A DNA stretch of 64,000 nt from contig JAEUNO010000019.1 in NCBI GenBank assembly GCA_016791045.1, positions 1 to 64,000 of the forward strand, written 5' to 3'. This DNA comes from Methyloversatilis sp. Its GTDB lineage: Bacteria; Pseudomonadota; Gammaproteobacteria; Burkholderiales; Rhodocyclaceae. The notes below the pieces were generated by a model, which did no database searches, was not told where the DNA came from, and worked only from the letters and a program-made list of their open reading frames with translations. Below are positions 54,485 through 64,000 of this stretch, piece by piece; the first letter of the stretch is position 1; every line of letters begins with the position of its first letter. The translations under genes were made by a program, and so were the position numbers.

Positions 54485-55225
54485 CTACAGGCGGAAATGC
54501 TCGCCCAGATAGACCTTCCTGACACTTTCGTTATACACGATTTCGTCCGGACGGCCGCTCGCCAGCACCTCGCCTTCGTTGATGATGTAAGCCCGGTCAC
54601 AGATGCCCAGCGTTTCCCGCACATTGTGGTCGGTGATCAGCACGCCGATGCCGCGCTCCTTCAGGAAGCGGATGGTTTTCTGGATGTCGATCACCGCGAT
54701 CGGATCAACACCGGCGAATGGCTCGTCGAGCAGGATGAAGCGCGGCGACGTGGCCAGCGCGCGGGCGATTTCGACCCGGCGGCGCTCGCCGCCGGACAGC
54801 GCCACGGCTGCACTCTTGCGCAGGTGGGCGATGCCCAGTTCGTCCAGCAGTTCGTCCAGCCGCTTCGCGCGCTGCAGGGCGTCCTTCTCGTTCAGCTCGA
54901 GAATGGCGAGGATGTTTTCCTCGACATCCAGCTTGCGGAACACCGAGTTCTCCTGCGGCAGATAGGACAGGCCCTCGTGCGCGCGCCGATGGATCGGCAG
55001 ATGGGTCAGCCGTTCGCCATCGAGGTGGATCTCGCCGCCGTCGGCGCTGACCAGCCCGACGATCATGTAGAAACAGGTCGTCTTGCCGGCACCGTTCGGT
55101 CCCAGCAGGCCGATCACCTCGCCGCTGCCGACCTCGAAGGACACATCCTTCACGACCGGGCGCGATTTGTATTTCTTGCGCAGCCGCTCCACCTTGAGCC
55201 GGCTGGCACTCCGGTTTTCAGTCAT
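54485..55225 (-). CDS. lptB: LPS export ATPase LptB
   Basis: 246 residues, stand-alone ABC ATPase: Walker [10 protein letters not shown] (about 40-48), [18 protein letters not shown], signature [15 protein letters not shown], Walker [18 protein letters not shown]-loop ITDHN. It drives LptFGC extraction of LPS. The ATG at 55225 lies within the end of recX (8-nt overlap). lptC and lptA, which normally precede it, are absent here; the upstream genes are recX and recA. Confidence 0.95.
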   Translation of the reverse strand: MTENRSASRLKVERLRKKYKSRPVVKDVSFEVGSGEVIGLLGPNGAGKTTCFYMIVGLVSADGGEIHLDGERLTHLPIHRRAHEGLSYLPQENSVFRKLDVEENILAILELNEKDALQRAKRLDELLDELGIAHLRKSAAVALSGGERRRVEIARALATSPRFILLDEPFAGVDPIAVIDIQKTIRFLKERGIGVLITDHNVRETLGICDRAYIINEGEVLASGRPDEIVYNESVRKVYLGEHFRL

Positions 55226-55657
55226 CTTGGTCGGGTTGTTCGCGCAGTACCTTGCGTATGCTATCGGCGGAAAAACCGCGTGATTGAAGAAATCTGGCCT
55301 GCCGTGCCCAGGCCTTCGCATCCTGCGGTGCGGCATCGAACCGGCGCGCCCAGACGGCGCGCGCACGGACGGTTTCATCCTGCTCCAGTGCGGCCAGCGC
55401 CGCGCCGGCATCGTCTTCCGGCACGCCGCGCAGTTTCAGTTCGTGCTGCAGACGGCGCGCGCCGAAGCGCGTCGAACGCGATGACACGAATTGTTCCGCA
55501 AAACGCGCATCCGAAACGAGGCCACATTCCTCGAACCGGGTCAGCAAGGCTGCAATGTCGTCCTCATTGCCGTCCCCGGACAGCTTTCGCACCAGTTCGG
55601 CGCGACTGTGGTCACGCCGCGCGAGCAGGCGCAGGGCCTTCTCGCGCAGGCTTGCAC

Positions 55658-55661
<4 letters not shown>
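55218..55661 (-). CDS. recX: RecA regulator RecX
   Basis: 147 residues, all helical, three-repeat RecX fold: [52 protein letters not shown], and a third repeat ending [16 protein letters not shown]. It modulates RecA filaments. The start overlaps the recA stop as ATGA (55661), so translation is coupled. Confidence 0.94.
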
Positions 55662-56689
<1,028 letters not shown>

Positions 56690-56717
56690 GCGGAATCCTT
56701 TCGTTTGCTTTCAGTCG

Positions 56718-56745
56718 ATTATGGCACAGTTCTTGCCACGTTCTT
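56718..56745 (-). promoter_or_regulatory. Probable recA promoter
   Basis: On the minus strand, TGC-CATAAT (56726-56718) is a good extended -10 box about 30 bases before the recA ATG. A matching -35 is not obvious. I do not see a clean LexA box (CTG-N10-CAG) in the 56-bp gap; the nearest, CTGTGCCATAATCGACTG, has a wrong second half. Confidence 0.45.
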
Positions 56746-57243
56746 TCAGGTCTGCACTGCCTGCAAAGCCAGCAGCACAGTCAGTGTATGACGTACGGAT
56801 AGTCGGCGCACGGTTTCGCGATCGCCGTCGAAATGACGCGTTTCGGTGCGCTCGGCACCGTCCTTCACGGCCCAGCCGAAGCACACCGTGCCGACCGGCT
56901 TGCCGGGTGTTGCACCGCCCGGGCCGGCGATGCCGGTCACCGACAGCGCGATCGTTGCCGCCGAGCGGGCCAGCGCGCCGCGCACCATGGCCAGCGCGAC
57001 CGGCTCGCTGACGGCGCCATGCGCGGCCAGCAGGTCGACCGGCACGCCGAGCAGGCGCTGCTTCGCGTCGTTCGAATAGGTCACGAAACCGCAGTCGAAC
57101 CAGCCCGAACTGCCGGCGGTGGCGGTCAGCACTTCGGCCACCCAGCCACCGGTGCACGACTCCGCGCTGACGATGACGTGTCCGGACGCGACACACGCCG
57201 CGCCCACCGCGGCCGACAGCGCATCAAGCTCGTCGTCCATCAT
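56746..57243 (-). CDS. pncC: Nicotinamide-nucleotide amidase (CinA C-terminal family)
   Basis: 165 residues, the stand-alone CinA C-terminal domain. It has the catalytic VSAESCTGGWVAEVLT, GFVTYSNDAKQRLLGV, and the TGIAGPGGATPGKPVGTV loop. It recycles NMN to nicotinate mononucleotide. ATG at 57243 or 57240; the first overlaps the pgpA stop as ATGA. Confidence 0.93.
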   Translation of the reverse strand: MMDDELDALSAAVGAACVASGHVIVSAESCTGGWVAEVLTATAGSSGWFDCGFVTYSNDAKQRLLGVPVDLLAAHGAVSEPVALAMVRGALARSAATIALSVTGIAGPGGATPGKPVGTVCFGWAVKDGAERTETRHFDGDRETVRRLSVRHTLTVLLALQAVQT

Positions 57244-57740
57244 GCAAAACGCTCCAGCAGCAGCTTGCCCAGCGCCAGCGACACCATGGCGAACAGCGCC
57301 GCAATCAGGTCGTCCAGCATGACACCGAAGCCGTTCTTCATGTGGATATCGACCCAGCGCGCCGGCGGCGGCTTGAATACGTCGAACAGGCGGAATGCGA
57401 AGAAGGCCGCAAGCTGCCAGAGGAAGTCGGGCGGCGTCACCCACAGCACCAGCCAGAAGGCGACGATTTCGTCCCACACGATGGCGCCGTGGTCGGGCAC
57501 GCCAAGGTCGCGGCCGGTGCGCTGACAGGCCAGCGATCCGATGATGAACGCGATCAGCAGAAAAACCCCGAAGGCGGCGTCGGAAAACGACGGCTTGATC
57601 AGCAGATACAGCGGCCAGGCCGCCAGCGTGCCCCAGGTGCCGGACGCAAACGGCACCAGACCGCTGCCGAAGCCGCAGGCCAGCATGTGGGCCGGATGGG
57701 CCAGAAAGCCGAAGCCGGGCGGAACGGAGGTCTTGATCAT
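57240..57740 (-). CDS. pgpA: Phosphatidylglycerophosphatase A
   Basis: 166 residues, four membrane helices. Family motifs GFGSGLVPFASGTWGTLAAW, VWDEIVAFW and DIHMKNGFGVMLDD are present; the acidic residues in these bind the metal. It makes phosphatidylglycerol from PGP. It follows thiL after 4 bases and precedes pncC. Confidence 0.95.
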   Translation of the reverse strand: MIKTSVPPGFGFLAHPAHMLACGFGSGLVPFASGTWGTLAAWPLYLLIKPSFSDAAFGVFLLIAFIIGSLACQRTGRDLGVPDHGAIVWDEIVAFWLVLWVTPPDFLWQLAAFFAFRLFDVFKPPPARWVDIHMKNGFGVMLDDLIAALFAMVSLALGKLLLERFA

Positions 57741-57744
57741 CGCT

Positions 57745-58707
57745 TCAGGAAAAGTGGTCGTAGCCGCGGTGCGCGATTGGCAGTTCGCACCCCTGCGCGT
57801 CGATCAGGCTGACATCGCCGGCGCGGCCGGCGCCCATCGTACCGATGCGGGTCAGCGGCAGCGACAGGGATTCGGACAGCTGGCGCAATGCATCGTGCGC
57901 GCTGCGCGGCGCGCAGAACAGCACTTCGTAGTCGTCGCCGCCGGCCAGCAAGGCGCGGCGAACCGTTGTCTCATCGGCGCAGGCGGCGCGCAATGCGGGC
58001 CAGGGCAAGGCGGCGTCCTCGACCACGGCATGCAGGCCGCTGGCCGCCGCCACGTGACCCAGATCGGCCAGCAGTCCGTCGGACACGTCGATGGCCGCGC
58101 TCGCAACGCCCCGCAGGGCACAGCCCAGAGCCACACGGGGCAGCGGCTTTTCCAGCGCTGCGATGCACTCGTCGCGACGCGCGTCCTGCAACCGCAGGCG
58201 GCCGAGCACGTCGGCCAGCCCCAGCGCAGCCCGGCCCGGCTGACCGGACACCCAGATGTCGTCACCGTCGTGCGCACCGCTGCGGCGCAGCGCCTTGCCG
58301 GTCGCCACCTCACCGAACGCGGTCACGCACAGCGTGAGCGGGCCGCGCGTCGTGTCACCACCGATCAGGTCGACGCCATATATATATGCACACTCGAAGA
58401 ATCCGTCGGACAGGGCGGCCAGCCATGCGTCGTCGACCTGCGGCAGCGACAGGGCCAGCGTGACCCAGCGCGGGGTGGCCCCCATGGCGGCGAGATCGGA
58501 CAGGTTGACCGCCAGCGTCTTCCAGCCGAGTCGGCGCGGATCGGTATCCGGAAGAAAGTGGGTGCCGCTGACCAGCATGTCGCTGGTGACGGCCAGTTCG
58601 AAGCCGGGCGACGGCGCGACCAGCGCGCAGTCATCGCCCGGACCGAGCGCATCGCCACGCATCGGCCGGACAAAGTGGCGGCGGATCAGCTCGAATTCCG
58701 GGCTCAC
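57745..58707 (-). CDS. thiL: Thiamine-phosphate kinase
   Basis: 320 residues from GTG at 58707, giving the standard VSPEFELIRRHF start; GTG 58716 is the alternative. Motifs GPGDDCALV, GGDTTRG, IDVSDGLLADLGH and GGDDYEVLF are those of the PurM-like kinase. It makes thiamine diphosphate from thiamine phosphate. nusB ends 20 bases upstream. An AT palindrome lies inside the gene at 58377-58388. Confidence 0.94.
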   Translation of the reverse strand: MSPEFELIRRHFVRPMRGDALGPGDDCALVAPSPGFELAVTSDMLVSGTHFLPDTDPRRLGWKTLAVNLSDLAAMGATPRWVTLALSLPQVDDAWLAALSDGFFECAYIYGVDLIGGDTTRGPLTLCVTAFGEVATGKALRRSGAHDGDDIWVSGQPGRAALGLADVLGRLRLQDARRDECIAALEKPLPRVALGCALRGVASAAIDVSDGLLADLGHVAAASGLHAVVEDAALPWPALRAACADETTVRRALLAGGDDYEVLFCAPRSAHDALRQLSESLSLPLTRIGTMGAGRAGDVSLIDAQGCELPIAHRGYDHFS

Positions 58708-58727
58708 CGGACTCACCGGAACGGCGA

Positions 58728-59219
58728 CTACCGACGCGGACGGTTGCGTGCCGCCTCGACTTCCACCGCGCGCAGTTGCGGCGCCAGCTTGTCGAGTACG
58801 CCATTGATGAACTTGTGGCCATCCGAGCCACCGAAATCCTTCGCCAGCTCGATCGCTTCGTTGATCACGACGCGGTACGGCGTGTCGATCTGGTGCGCCA
58901 GCTCGAAGGTCGCCACCAGCAGGATGGCGTGCTCGACCGGCGACAGCTCGCCGACCGGCCGGTCGAGGTGACTGCCGAACTGGACGCGCAGTGCCTCTGC
59001 CCTGTCGTGCGCGCCATTGAGCAGCGCGCGGAACAACTTGCGGTCGACCTTCGTGAAGCCGTCGTCTTCGCTCAGGTGCGCGTCGATCGCCGGCAGGTCG
59101 TTGCCGGACAGCAACCACTGGTAAATGCCCTGTACCGCAAATTCACGGGCCAGACGGCGGCCCGATTTGCGCGGTGCGTCGGCAGCCTTGATGTCGCCGG
59201 TGTCGGAGGTGTTGTCCAT
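58728..59219 (-). CDS. nusB: Transcription antitermination protein NusB
   Basis: 163 residues, all-helical NusB fold: RRLAREFAVQGIYQWLLSG, KLFRALLNGAHDR, SPVEHAILLVATFELAHQIDTPYRVVINEAIELAKDFGG and KFINGVLDKLA. The N-terminal ~20 residues are a charged extension. It acts with NusE in rRNA antitermination. It follows ribH after 3 bases. Confidence 0.96.
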   Translation of the reverse strand: MDNTSDTGDIKAADAPRKSGRRLAREFAVQGIYQWLLSGNDLPAIDAHLSEDDGFTKVDRKLFRALLNGAHDRAEALRVQFGSHLDRPVGELSPVEHAILLVATFELAHQIDTPYRVVINEAIELAKDFGGSDGHKFINGVLDKLAPQLRAVEVEAARNRPRR

Positions 59220-59222
59220 GGA

Positions 59223-59696
59223 TCAGTCTGTCAGTGTGGCGATCAGGCGGGCCATTTCGACCGCGGCGCGGGCGCAGTCGGCGCCCTTTTCGTGCATGCG
59301 GGCAAGCGCCTGATCGTCGTCTTCGGTGGTCAGCACGCCGTTGGCAATCGGCACGCCGGTCTTGAGCTGCACGTCGGACACGCCGCGCGCCATTTCGTTG
59401 GACACGATTTCGAAGTGGTAGGTCTCGCCGCGGATGACTGCGCCGAGCGCGACCAGCGCGTCGTACTTGCCGGACAGCGCAAGCCTTTGAAGAACCAGCG
59501 GAAGTTCCAGCGCGCCCGGCACGCTCACGATCAGCGTGTCGGCCGGCGCCACGCCCAGCGTGCGCAGTTCGGCGCAGCAGGCCGACAGCAGACCGCCGCC
59601 GATGTCCGGATTGAAGCGGGCCATCGCAATGGCGACGCGCAGGCCCTTGCCGTCGAGATTTTCGGCGATTTCGGGGATGTCATTGAAGCGCGGCAT
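59223..59696 (-). CDS. ribH: Lumazine synthase
   Basis: 157 residues: [42 protein letters not shown] with the catalytic His in the TYHFE stretch, and [14 protein letters not shown]. It condenses ArP with DHBP in riboflavin synthesis. It lies between ribBX and nusB. Confidence 0.97.
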   Translation of the reverse strand: MPRFNDIPEIAENLDGKGLRVAIAMARFNPDIGGGLLSACCAELRTLGVAPADTLIVSVPGALELPLVLQRLALSGKYDALVALGAVIRGETYHFEIVSNEMARGVSDVQLKTGVPIANGVLTTEDDDQALARMHEKGADCARAAVEMARLIATLTD

Positions 59697-59716
59697 GGAG
59701 GTTCTCGCTTGTTCGG

Positions 59717-60805
59717 TCAGTCAGTCAGGTAGCCGGCCAGTTCGAGGTCGAAGCCGGCCATGCTCGGAATCTTGCGCGGGTTCGCCAGCAGCCGCATCTT
59801 GCGCACGTTCAGCGAGCGCAGGATCTGCGCACCGACACCGAAGGTCCGGGCGTCCCAGCGTGCGGCCGGTGCGGCGCCCGGATCATCGAGCAATCGGCGC
59901 AGATCGGCGTCGGTTTCGGTCCGGCGCAACATGACGATCACGCCGCAACCCGCATCGTTGATGATCTGCATCGTGCGGTCGATGCTGAAACTGTGGCGCG
60001 GGCTGTCGCCGTCGAGAAAATCGAGCACCGAAATCGGTTCATGCACGCGCACCAGCGTTTCCGCGTCGGGATCGATGTCGCCCTTGACCATGGCGAGATG
60101 GATTTCGCCTGTCGTCATGTCCTCGAAGCCGTGCAGCATGAAGCGGCCCCAGGCGCCACTGACCTCGCGCCGCGACACTTCGCGCACCAGCGCCTCGGTG
60201 GCCGCGCGCCACGCGATCAGATCGCGGATGGCGCCGATCTTCAGGCCGTGTTCCTGGGCGAAGGTGATCAGGTCGGGCAGACGGGCCATCGTGCCGTCGT
60301 CCTTCAGGATTTCGCAGATCACGGCCGCCGGCTCCAGTCCGGCAAGATGGGCCAGATCGCAGCCGGCCTCGGTGTGGCCGGCGCGGATCAGCACGCCGCC
60401 CTTCTGCGCGGTCAGCGGGAAGATGTGGCCCGGCATCACGATGTCGTCGGGTTTCGCGTTGCGTGCCACGGCGACCTGGATGGTGCGCGCGCGGTCATGC
60501 GCCGAAATGCCGGTGGTCACGCCGGTCGCCGCCTCGATCGACGCGGTGAAGGCCGTGCCATGCGGCGTGCGGTTGTGGCGCACCATCTGTTCCAGCCCGA
60601 GCTGGCGGCAGCGCTCTTCGGTCAGCGTCAGGCAGACCAGGCCGCGACAGTGCTTGACCATGAAATTGATCGCTTCCGGGGTGACGAATTCGGCCGCCAG
60701 CACCACATCGCCCTCGTTTTCGCGATCTTCCTCATCGACCAGGATGACCATGCGGCCGGCCTTGATGTCGGCGATGATGTCCTGCACCGGTGCCAGTGCG
60801 CTCAT
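59717..60805 (-). CDS. ribB: DHBP synthase with a degenerate GTP cyclohydrolase II domain
   Basis: 362 residues. The N-terminal DHBP synthase (about 1-200) has [29 protein letters not shown], and [14 protein letters not shown], so it should convert ribulose 5-phosphate. The C-terminal domain has the cyclohydrolase II fold order but lacks the three Cys zinc site ([18 protein letters not shown]) and the EGRGIG stretch, so that half is inactive by motif. A separate active ribA is needed elsewhere. The domain may act as a scaffold. ATG at 60805 overlaps the ribE stop as ATGA. Confidence 0.93.
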   Translation of the reverse strand: MSALAPVQDIIADIKAGRMVILVDEEDRENEGDVVLAAEFVTPEAINFMVKHCRGLVCLTLTEERCRQLGLEQMVRHNRTPHGTAFTASIEAATGVTTGISAHDRARTIQVAVARNAKPDDIVMPGHIFPLTAQKGGVLIRAGHTEAGCDLAHLAGLEPAAVICEILKDDGTMARLPDLITFAQEHGLKIGAIRDLIAWRAATEALVREVSRREVSGAWGRFMLHGFEDMTTGEIHLAMVKGDIDPDAETLVRVHEPISVLDFLDGDSPRHSFSIDRTMQIINDAGCGVIVMLRRTETDADLRRLLDDPGAAPAARWDARTFGVGAQILRSLNVRKMRLLANPRKIPSMAGFDLELAGYLTD

Positions 60806-61410
60806 GCGTGGTCCCCCGCAACCATCATGCGTTCCGCGTAGCGGGCGATAAGGTCGATTTCCAGATTGACGCGGCTGCCGGCGGCAAGCGCGCGCAAGGT
60901 CGTCACGGCGACGGTGTGCGGAATCAGGTTGATCGAAAACTCGCAGCCGTCGTCGACATCGGCCACGCGATTGACCGTCAGGCTGACGCCCTGCACGGTG
61001 ATCGAGCCCTTGCGCGCGATGTAGCGCGCCAGCGGCCGCGGCGCGACGATGACCAGTTCGTGCGATTCGCCGATCCGGGCGAAGCGGCGCACCACCCCCA
61101 CGCCATCGACGTGACCGCTGACCAGGTGGCCGCCCAGACGGTCCGACAGGCGCAGCGCCTTTTCCAGATTGACCTCGCCCGGCGCGTCCAGTCCGACCGT
61201 GCAGGCCAGCGTTTCCTTCGACACGTCGAACAGCACATGACGGCCGTCGATGCCGACCACGGTCAGGCAGACGCCGTTATTGGCGATGGAATCGCCGACG
61301 ATGACGTCGTCGAGCCCGAGGCCGTCGGTATCCACGGTCAGACGGACGCCCTGCTCAAGCGGGGCGATATGGGTGATGCGGCCGATGGCGGCCACGATGC
61401 CGGAAAACAT
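60802..61410 (-). CDS. ribE: Riboflavin synthase alpha subunit
   Basis: 202 residues with the tandem lumazine-binding repeats: MFSGIVAAIG, NGVCLTV, GHLVSGHVDGVG in the first half and GSITVQGVSLTVN and NLIPHTVAVTTL in the second. It dismutates two lumazines to riboflavin. It is the first gene of this rib operon; only 43 bp separate it from dsbD, which leaves no room for an FMN riboswitch. Confidence 0.97.
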   Translation of the reverse strand: MFSGIVAAIGRITHIAPLEQGVRLTVDTDGLGLDDVIVGDSIANNGVCLTVVGIDGRHVLFDVSKETLACTVGLDAPGEVNLEKALRLSDRLGGHLVSGHVDGVGVVRRFARIGESHELVIVAPRPLARYIARKGSITVQGVSLTVNRVADVDDGCEFSINLIPHTVAVTTLRALAAGSRVNLEIDLIARYAERMMVAGDHA

Positions 61411-61453
61411 GGGGAGAGGACGTGAGCGGCGAAAGAAGACGGATTTTACGCGA

Positions 61454-63346
61454 TCAGCGCGGGCCGCTGGCGGCGATCGCGCGGCTCAGCGTCGACGAGA
61501 AGGCCTCGGCCGGCACGAAACCGACCACCCGGGTCCCGGCGATCTCCTGTCCCGAACGGTCGAAAAACAGGATGCCGGGCGGCCCGAACAGTCCGAATCG
61601 CTTCAGCAGCGCCTGGTGTTCGGCGGAATTGGCGGTCACATCCGCTTTCAGCAGCGTCATGCCGGCCATCTGCGCGGCAACCTGCGGGTCGCTGAAGGTG
61701 AAACGTTCCATCTCCTTGCAGCTGACGCACCAGTCGGCGTAGAAATCGAGCATGACCGGTGCCGTGGCCCCGGCCAGACGGGCATCCAGCTCGGCCGCGC
61801 TGCCGACCGGCTGGAAGGCGGGTGCCGCTGACGCCGCGGTCGCACCGCCGCGCAGCACGGCCAGCGGCTGCAGCACGTCGCGCGAACCGGCCGCCGCGCC
61901 GAGCAGCAGGCTGGCACCGGCCAGCAGCGCGATCACACCGACGCCCTTCCACAGTTTGTGCCAGCCGCTGGCGTGCGCCGGCAGCGGATCGAGTGCGTGC
62001 AGATAGATGCTGGAGGCGATCAGCAGCGCCGCCCACGCCAGCATGGTCACCAGGCCGGGCAGTACCGGCGAGGCGATCCAGATGGCGGTGGCCAGCAGCA
62101 GCACGCCGAAGAAGCGTTTCACGCCTTCCATCCAGGGCCCGGTGTGCGGCAGCAGCGAACGCGATGCCACACCGACCGCGATCAGCGGCACGCCCATGCC
62201 GAGCGCCATGGCGAACAGCGCAAGCCCGCCAAGCACGGCGTCGCCGCTCTGCGCGATGTACAGCAGCGCACCCGCCAGCGGTGCCGCCACGCAGGGACCG
62301 ACAATCAGCGCCGACGCGGCGCCCATCAGCAGCAGGCCGCCGATCGAGCCGCGCTGGTGGTTGGCCGTGTCGGACAGGCGTGACTGCAGCGCGGTCGGCA
62401 GTTGCAGCTCATAGAAGCCGAACATCGACAGCGACAGCACGACGAACACCAGCGCAAAGCCGCCCAGCACCCAGGCGTTCTGCAGCGCAGCCGACAGCAG
62501 GGTGCCGGACAGGCCCGCCGCCACGCCGGCCAGTGCGTAGGTCGCGGCCATGCCCAGCACGTAGGCCGCCGACAGCGCAAACGCGCGGCTGCGCGAAATG
62601 TGCGCGCCGTGGCCGACGATGATGCCGGACAGGATGGGCACCATGGGCAGCACGCAGGGCGTGAAGCTCAGCAGCAGCCCGAAACCGAGGAAGCTCACCG
62701 CGATCAGCCACAGATTGCCGCTGCGCATCAGGCCGGCGACCATCGACGACTCGTCGCCAGCCGGTGCGGCAGACGGAAGGGACGGTGGCGCCAGCGCAGG
62801 CGCTGCCGCCGGTTCCGCCGCCGGCTCGCTGCGCCCGCCCAGCCCGCGCAGGCGGTCGAGCACCGACGCACCCGCTGGCTCGTCGAACCCGGCCGCATTC
62901 ACCCGCACCCCGGGGTTGGCCGGGTCGAGCACCAGTATCTGTTCGGACGGCGGATAGCAGATACCGGCGTCGGCGCAGCCCTGCGAACGCACGGTCAGCG
63001 TGATCGGCGTGTCCTGTGCGGCGGTGAGCGGCAGGCGGATCGGCAGCACGCCGCGATGCACTTCGACGTCGCCGAAGATTTCGTCCTTCTTCATCTTGCC
63101 GGGCGGGATGTCGGCGACACCCAGCGCCGCCTGCTCCGCCGCGAAGCCCAGCTTGTCGCGGTACAGGTAGTAGCCGTCGGCGATGTCGAAGCGCACTTCG
63201 ACCGTCGTCGCATCGACCACCGTGGCCGACAGCCGGAACGCCTGCTCAAGCGGCAACAGCGCGGGCTCGGCCCGGGCCAGGACGCCGACCGACAGGATCA
63301 GCAGAAGGCTCAGCGCGCGCAACACGCGGGGCAGCAAGGGAATCAT
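61454..63346 (-). CDS. dsbD: Thiol:disulfide interchange protein DsbD
   Basis: 630 residues from MIPLLPRVLRAL at 63346. A signal peptide is followed by the N-terminal periplasmic domain with CADAGICYPPSEQ. The membrane domain of about eight helices contains FTPCVLPMVPILSG and VGPCVAAPLAG, the CPC-type redox pair. The C-terminal thioredoxin-like domain has DWCVSCKEM. It carries electrons from cytosolic thioredoxin to periplasmic DsbC/CcmG. cutA lies upstream by 43 bases. Confidence 0.96.
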   Translation of the reverse strand: MIPLLPRVLRALSLLLILSVGVLARAEPALLPLEQAFRLSATVVDATTVEVRFDIADGYYLYRDKLGFAAEQAALGVADIPPGKMKKDEIFGDVEVHRGVLPIRLPLTAAQDTPITLTVRSQGCADAGICYPPSEQILVLDPANPGVRVNAAGFDEPAGASVLDRLRGLGGRSEPAAEPAAAPALAPPSLPSAAPAGDESSMVAGLMRSGNLWLIAVSFLGFGLLLSFTPCVLPMVPILSGIIVGHGAHISRSRAFALSAAYVLGMAATYALAGVAAGLSGTLLSAALQNAWVLGGFALVFVVLSLSMFGFYELQLPTALQSRLSDTANHQRGSIGGLLLMGAASALIVGPCVAAPLAGALLYIAQSGDAVLGGLALFAMALGMGVPLIAVGVASRSLLPHTGPWMEGVKRFFGVLLLATAIWIASPVLPGLVTMLAWAALLIASSIYLHALDPLPAHASGWHKLWKGVGVIALLAGASLLLGAAAGSRDVLQPLAVLRGGATAASAAPAFQPVGSAAELDARLAGATAPVMLDFYADWCVSCKEMERFTFSDPQVAAQMAGMTLLKADVTANSAEHQALLKRFGLFGPPGILFFDRSGQEIAGTRVVGFVPAEAFSSTLSRAIAASGPR

Positions 63347-63389
63347 CGGCAGCCCTTCACGGGCGGAACATTGGTGGGAAGAACTGGCA

Positions 63390-63731
63390 TCAGGCACTCG
63401 GGGCATCCGGTCGGGTGTGCTCACCGACCCAGGTCAGGTATTCATCCAGGCCGCGCTCGACCGGCACGGCAATGATTTCGGGCAGTTCGTAAGGATGGGC
63501 GGCACGCAATGCAGCCGCCAGCGCATCGTAGGCGGCTGCGCCTGTCTTGATGGTCAGCGGTACTTCCTGCGCGTCCTCGACCGCGCCCTGCCACCGGTAG
63601 ATGGACCGGACCGGCGCACCGATGCTGACACAGGCGGCCAGACCGCGCGCCACCAGATCGCGCGCGATGCGCGTGGCCGTGGCTTCGTCCGGCAGCGTGG
63701 TCAGCACCAGCAGCATGCGTGCGTCGCTCAT
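63390..63731 (-). CDS. cutA: CutA1 divalent-ion tolerance protein
   Basis: 113 residues with LLVLTTLPDEATATRIARDLVARGLAACVSI, the IYRWQGAVEDAQEVPLTIKT strand and AHPYELPEIIAVPVERGLDEYLTWV, all typical of the trimeric CutA1 fold. The link to copper tolerance is from E. coli and is debated. The start overlaps the upstream hydrolase stop as ATGA. Confidence 0.94.
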   Translation of the reverse strand: MSDARMLLVLTTLPDEATATRIARDLVARGLAACVSIGAPVRSIYRWQGAVEDAQEVPLTIKTGAAAYDALAAALRAAHPYELPEIIAVPVERGLDEYLTWVGEHTRPDAPSA

Positions 63732-64000
63732 GGTCCGGCTGGCGCGGTGGCACGCCACCAGCGCTCGATCAGCAGGCGCAGCACATGCAGCCGACCGTGG
63801 AAGAAGTGGTCCGCTTCGCCGAGCACGCTGACCGGCAGGTTCTGCGGCGCGGCCCAGGCCAGCACGTGCGCCAGCGGCACGACCTGATCGCGCTCGCCAT
63901 GAATCACCAGCGCATCCTCGCGCACCGGACCCGGTGCGTAATGGCGGATGCCCTCGACCGTTCCGGCGGCCAGCCCGACCAGCACCATGCCGGCGACCGG
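63728..64000 (-). CDS. Alpha/beta hydrolase, cut by the window end
   Basis: Only the C-terminal ~90 residues are present; the frame is open to position 64000. It has VIHGERDQVVPLAHVLAWA (acid Asp) and EADHFFHGRLHVLR (base His), the ending of the COG2945-type short hydrolases. The missing start and Ser elbow lie beyond the window. It overlaps cutA and is probably co-transcribed. Confidence 0.8.
   Translation of the reverse strand, partial: PVAGMVLVGLAAGTVEGIRHYAPGPVREDALVIHGERDQVVPLAHVLAWAAPQNLPVSVLGEADHFFHGRLHVLRLLIERWWRATAPAGP

Noticed and set aside
56690-56745. LexA box at recA
   Set aside because: The closest match lacks the second half-site. SOS control may use a divergent box, but I cannot support it.
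61411-61453. FMN riboswitch before ribE
   Set aside because: The gap is only 43 bp and shows none of the conserved RFN stems.

Overview
The window is a high-GC (roughly two thirds by eye) chromosomal segment of a Gram-negative bacterium. The linked housekeeping order ribE-ribBX-ribH-nusB-thiL-pgpA-pncC-recA-recX-lptB-rpoN-hpf-ptsN-hprK, with LptB, a BiPBP_C-type PBP1C, DsbD and a QueE/QueD pair, points to a betaproteobacterium. A Rhodocyclales or Methyloversatilis-like host is my guess and is not proven by the sequence. No intact insertion sequence, prophage or CRISPR array is visible.

Layout. (1) 1-2271: short repeats, a two-gene unit (a protein with a FIST-like C-terminus and a protein resembling the N-terminal part of ISL3 transposases) and tRNA-Leu(GAG). 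(2) 2328-4079: an MsbA-type ABC exporter. (3) 4083-24221: the centrepiece, a minus-strand run of 17 genes, mostly with overlapping or near-abutting ends, from an intradiol ring-cleavage dioxygenase at 24066 down to a PEP-mutase/isocitrate-lyase-family enzyme at 4178. It is closed by a clear intrinsic terminator and faces a divergent LysR regulator across a palindromic operator-like site. It combines oxygenases (Rieske plus reductase, flavin monooxygenase, intradiol dioxygenase, VOC), CoA enzymes (AMP-forming ligase, CaiB transferase, citryl-CoA-lyase-like), a LeuC/LeuD hydro-lyase, and an envelope module (RND, YCF48, DUF1329, DUF1302). I read it as an aromatic or terpenoid catabolic operon whose lower pathway may end with citrate-cycle-like chemistry.

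(4) 25134-26225: about 1.1 kb with no convincing gene. (5) 26226-30546: ABC-F ATPase, a frameshifted ABM-type protein, a DUF2141 protein, a TetR regulator and a BLUF photoreceptor. (6) 30780-36514: a YhaO/YhaN nuclease-ATPase pair, a methyltransferase, a zinc-less DksA and an IF-1. (7) 37094-45514: a trypsin-like protease, a secreted TIM-barrel glycosidase, SrkA, QueE, QueD, a PBP1C with a degenerate transpeptidase site, a MidA-type methyltransferase and a pteridine-reductase-like SDR. (8) 45615-51025: a signalling block with an adenylate cyclase-FHA protein, a transmembrane Ser/Thr kinase, two CsgG-like secreted proteins and a PsiF protein. (9) 51129-64000: the housekeeping chain hprK to ribE on the minus strand, then dsbD, cutA and a hydrolase cut by the window end.

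The most promising leads for something undescribed are the 20-kb catabolic operon and the kinase/FHA-cyclase/CsgG block. Several proteins have lost expected active-site residues: the RibA half of RibBX, the PBP1C transpeptidase, the DksA zinc site and the QueD cysteine. One gene is broken by a 5-bp tandem repeat expansion.
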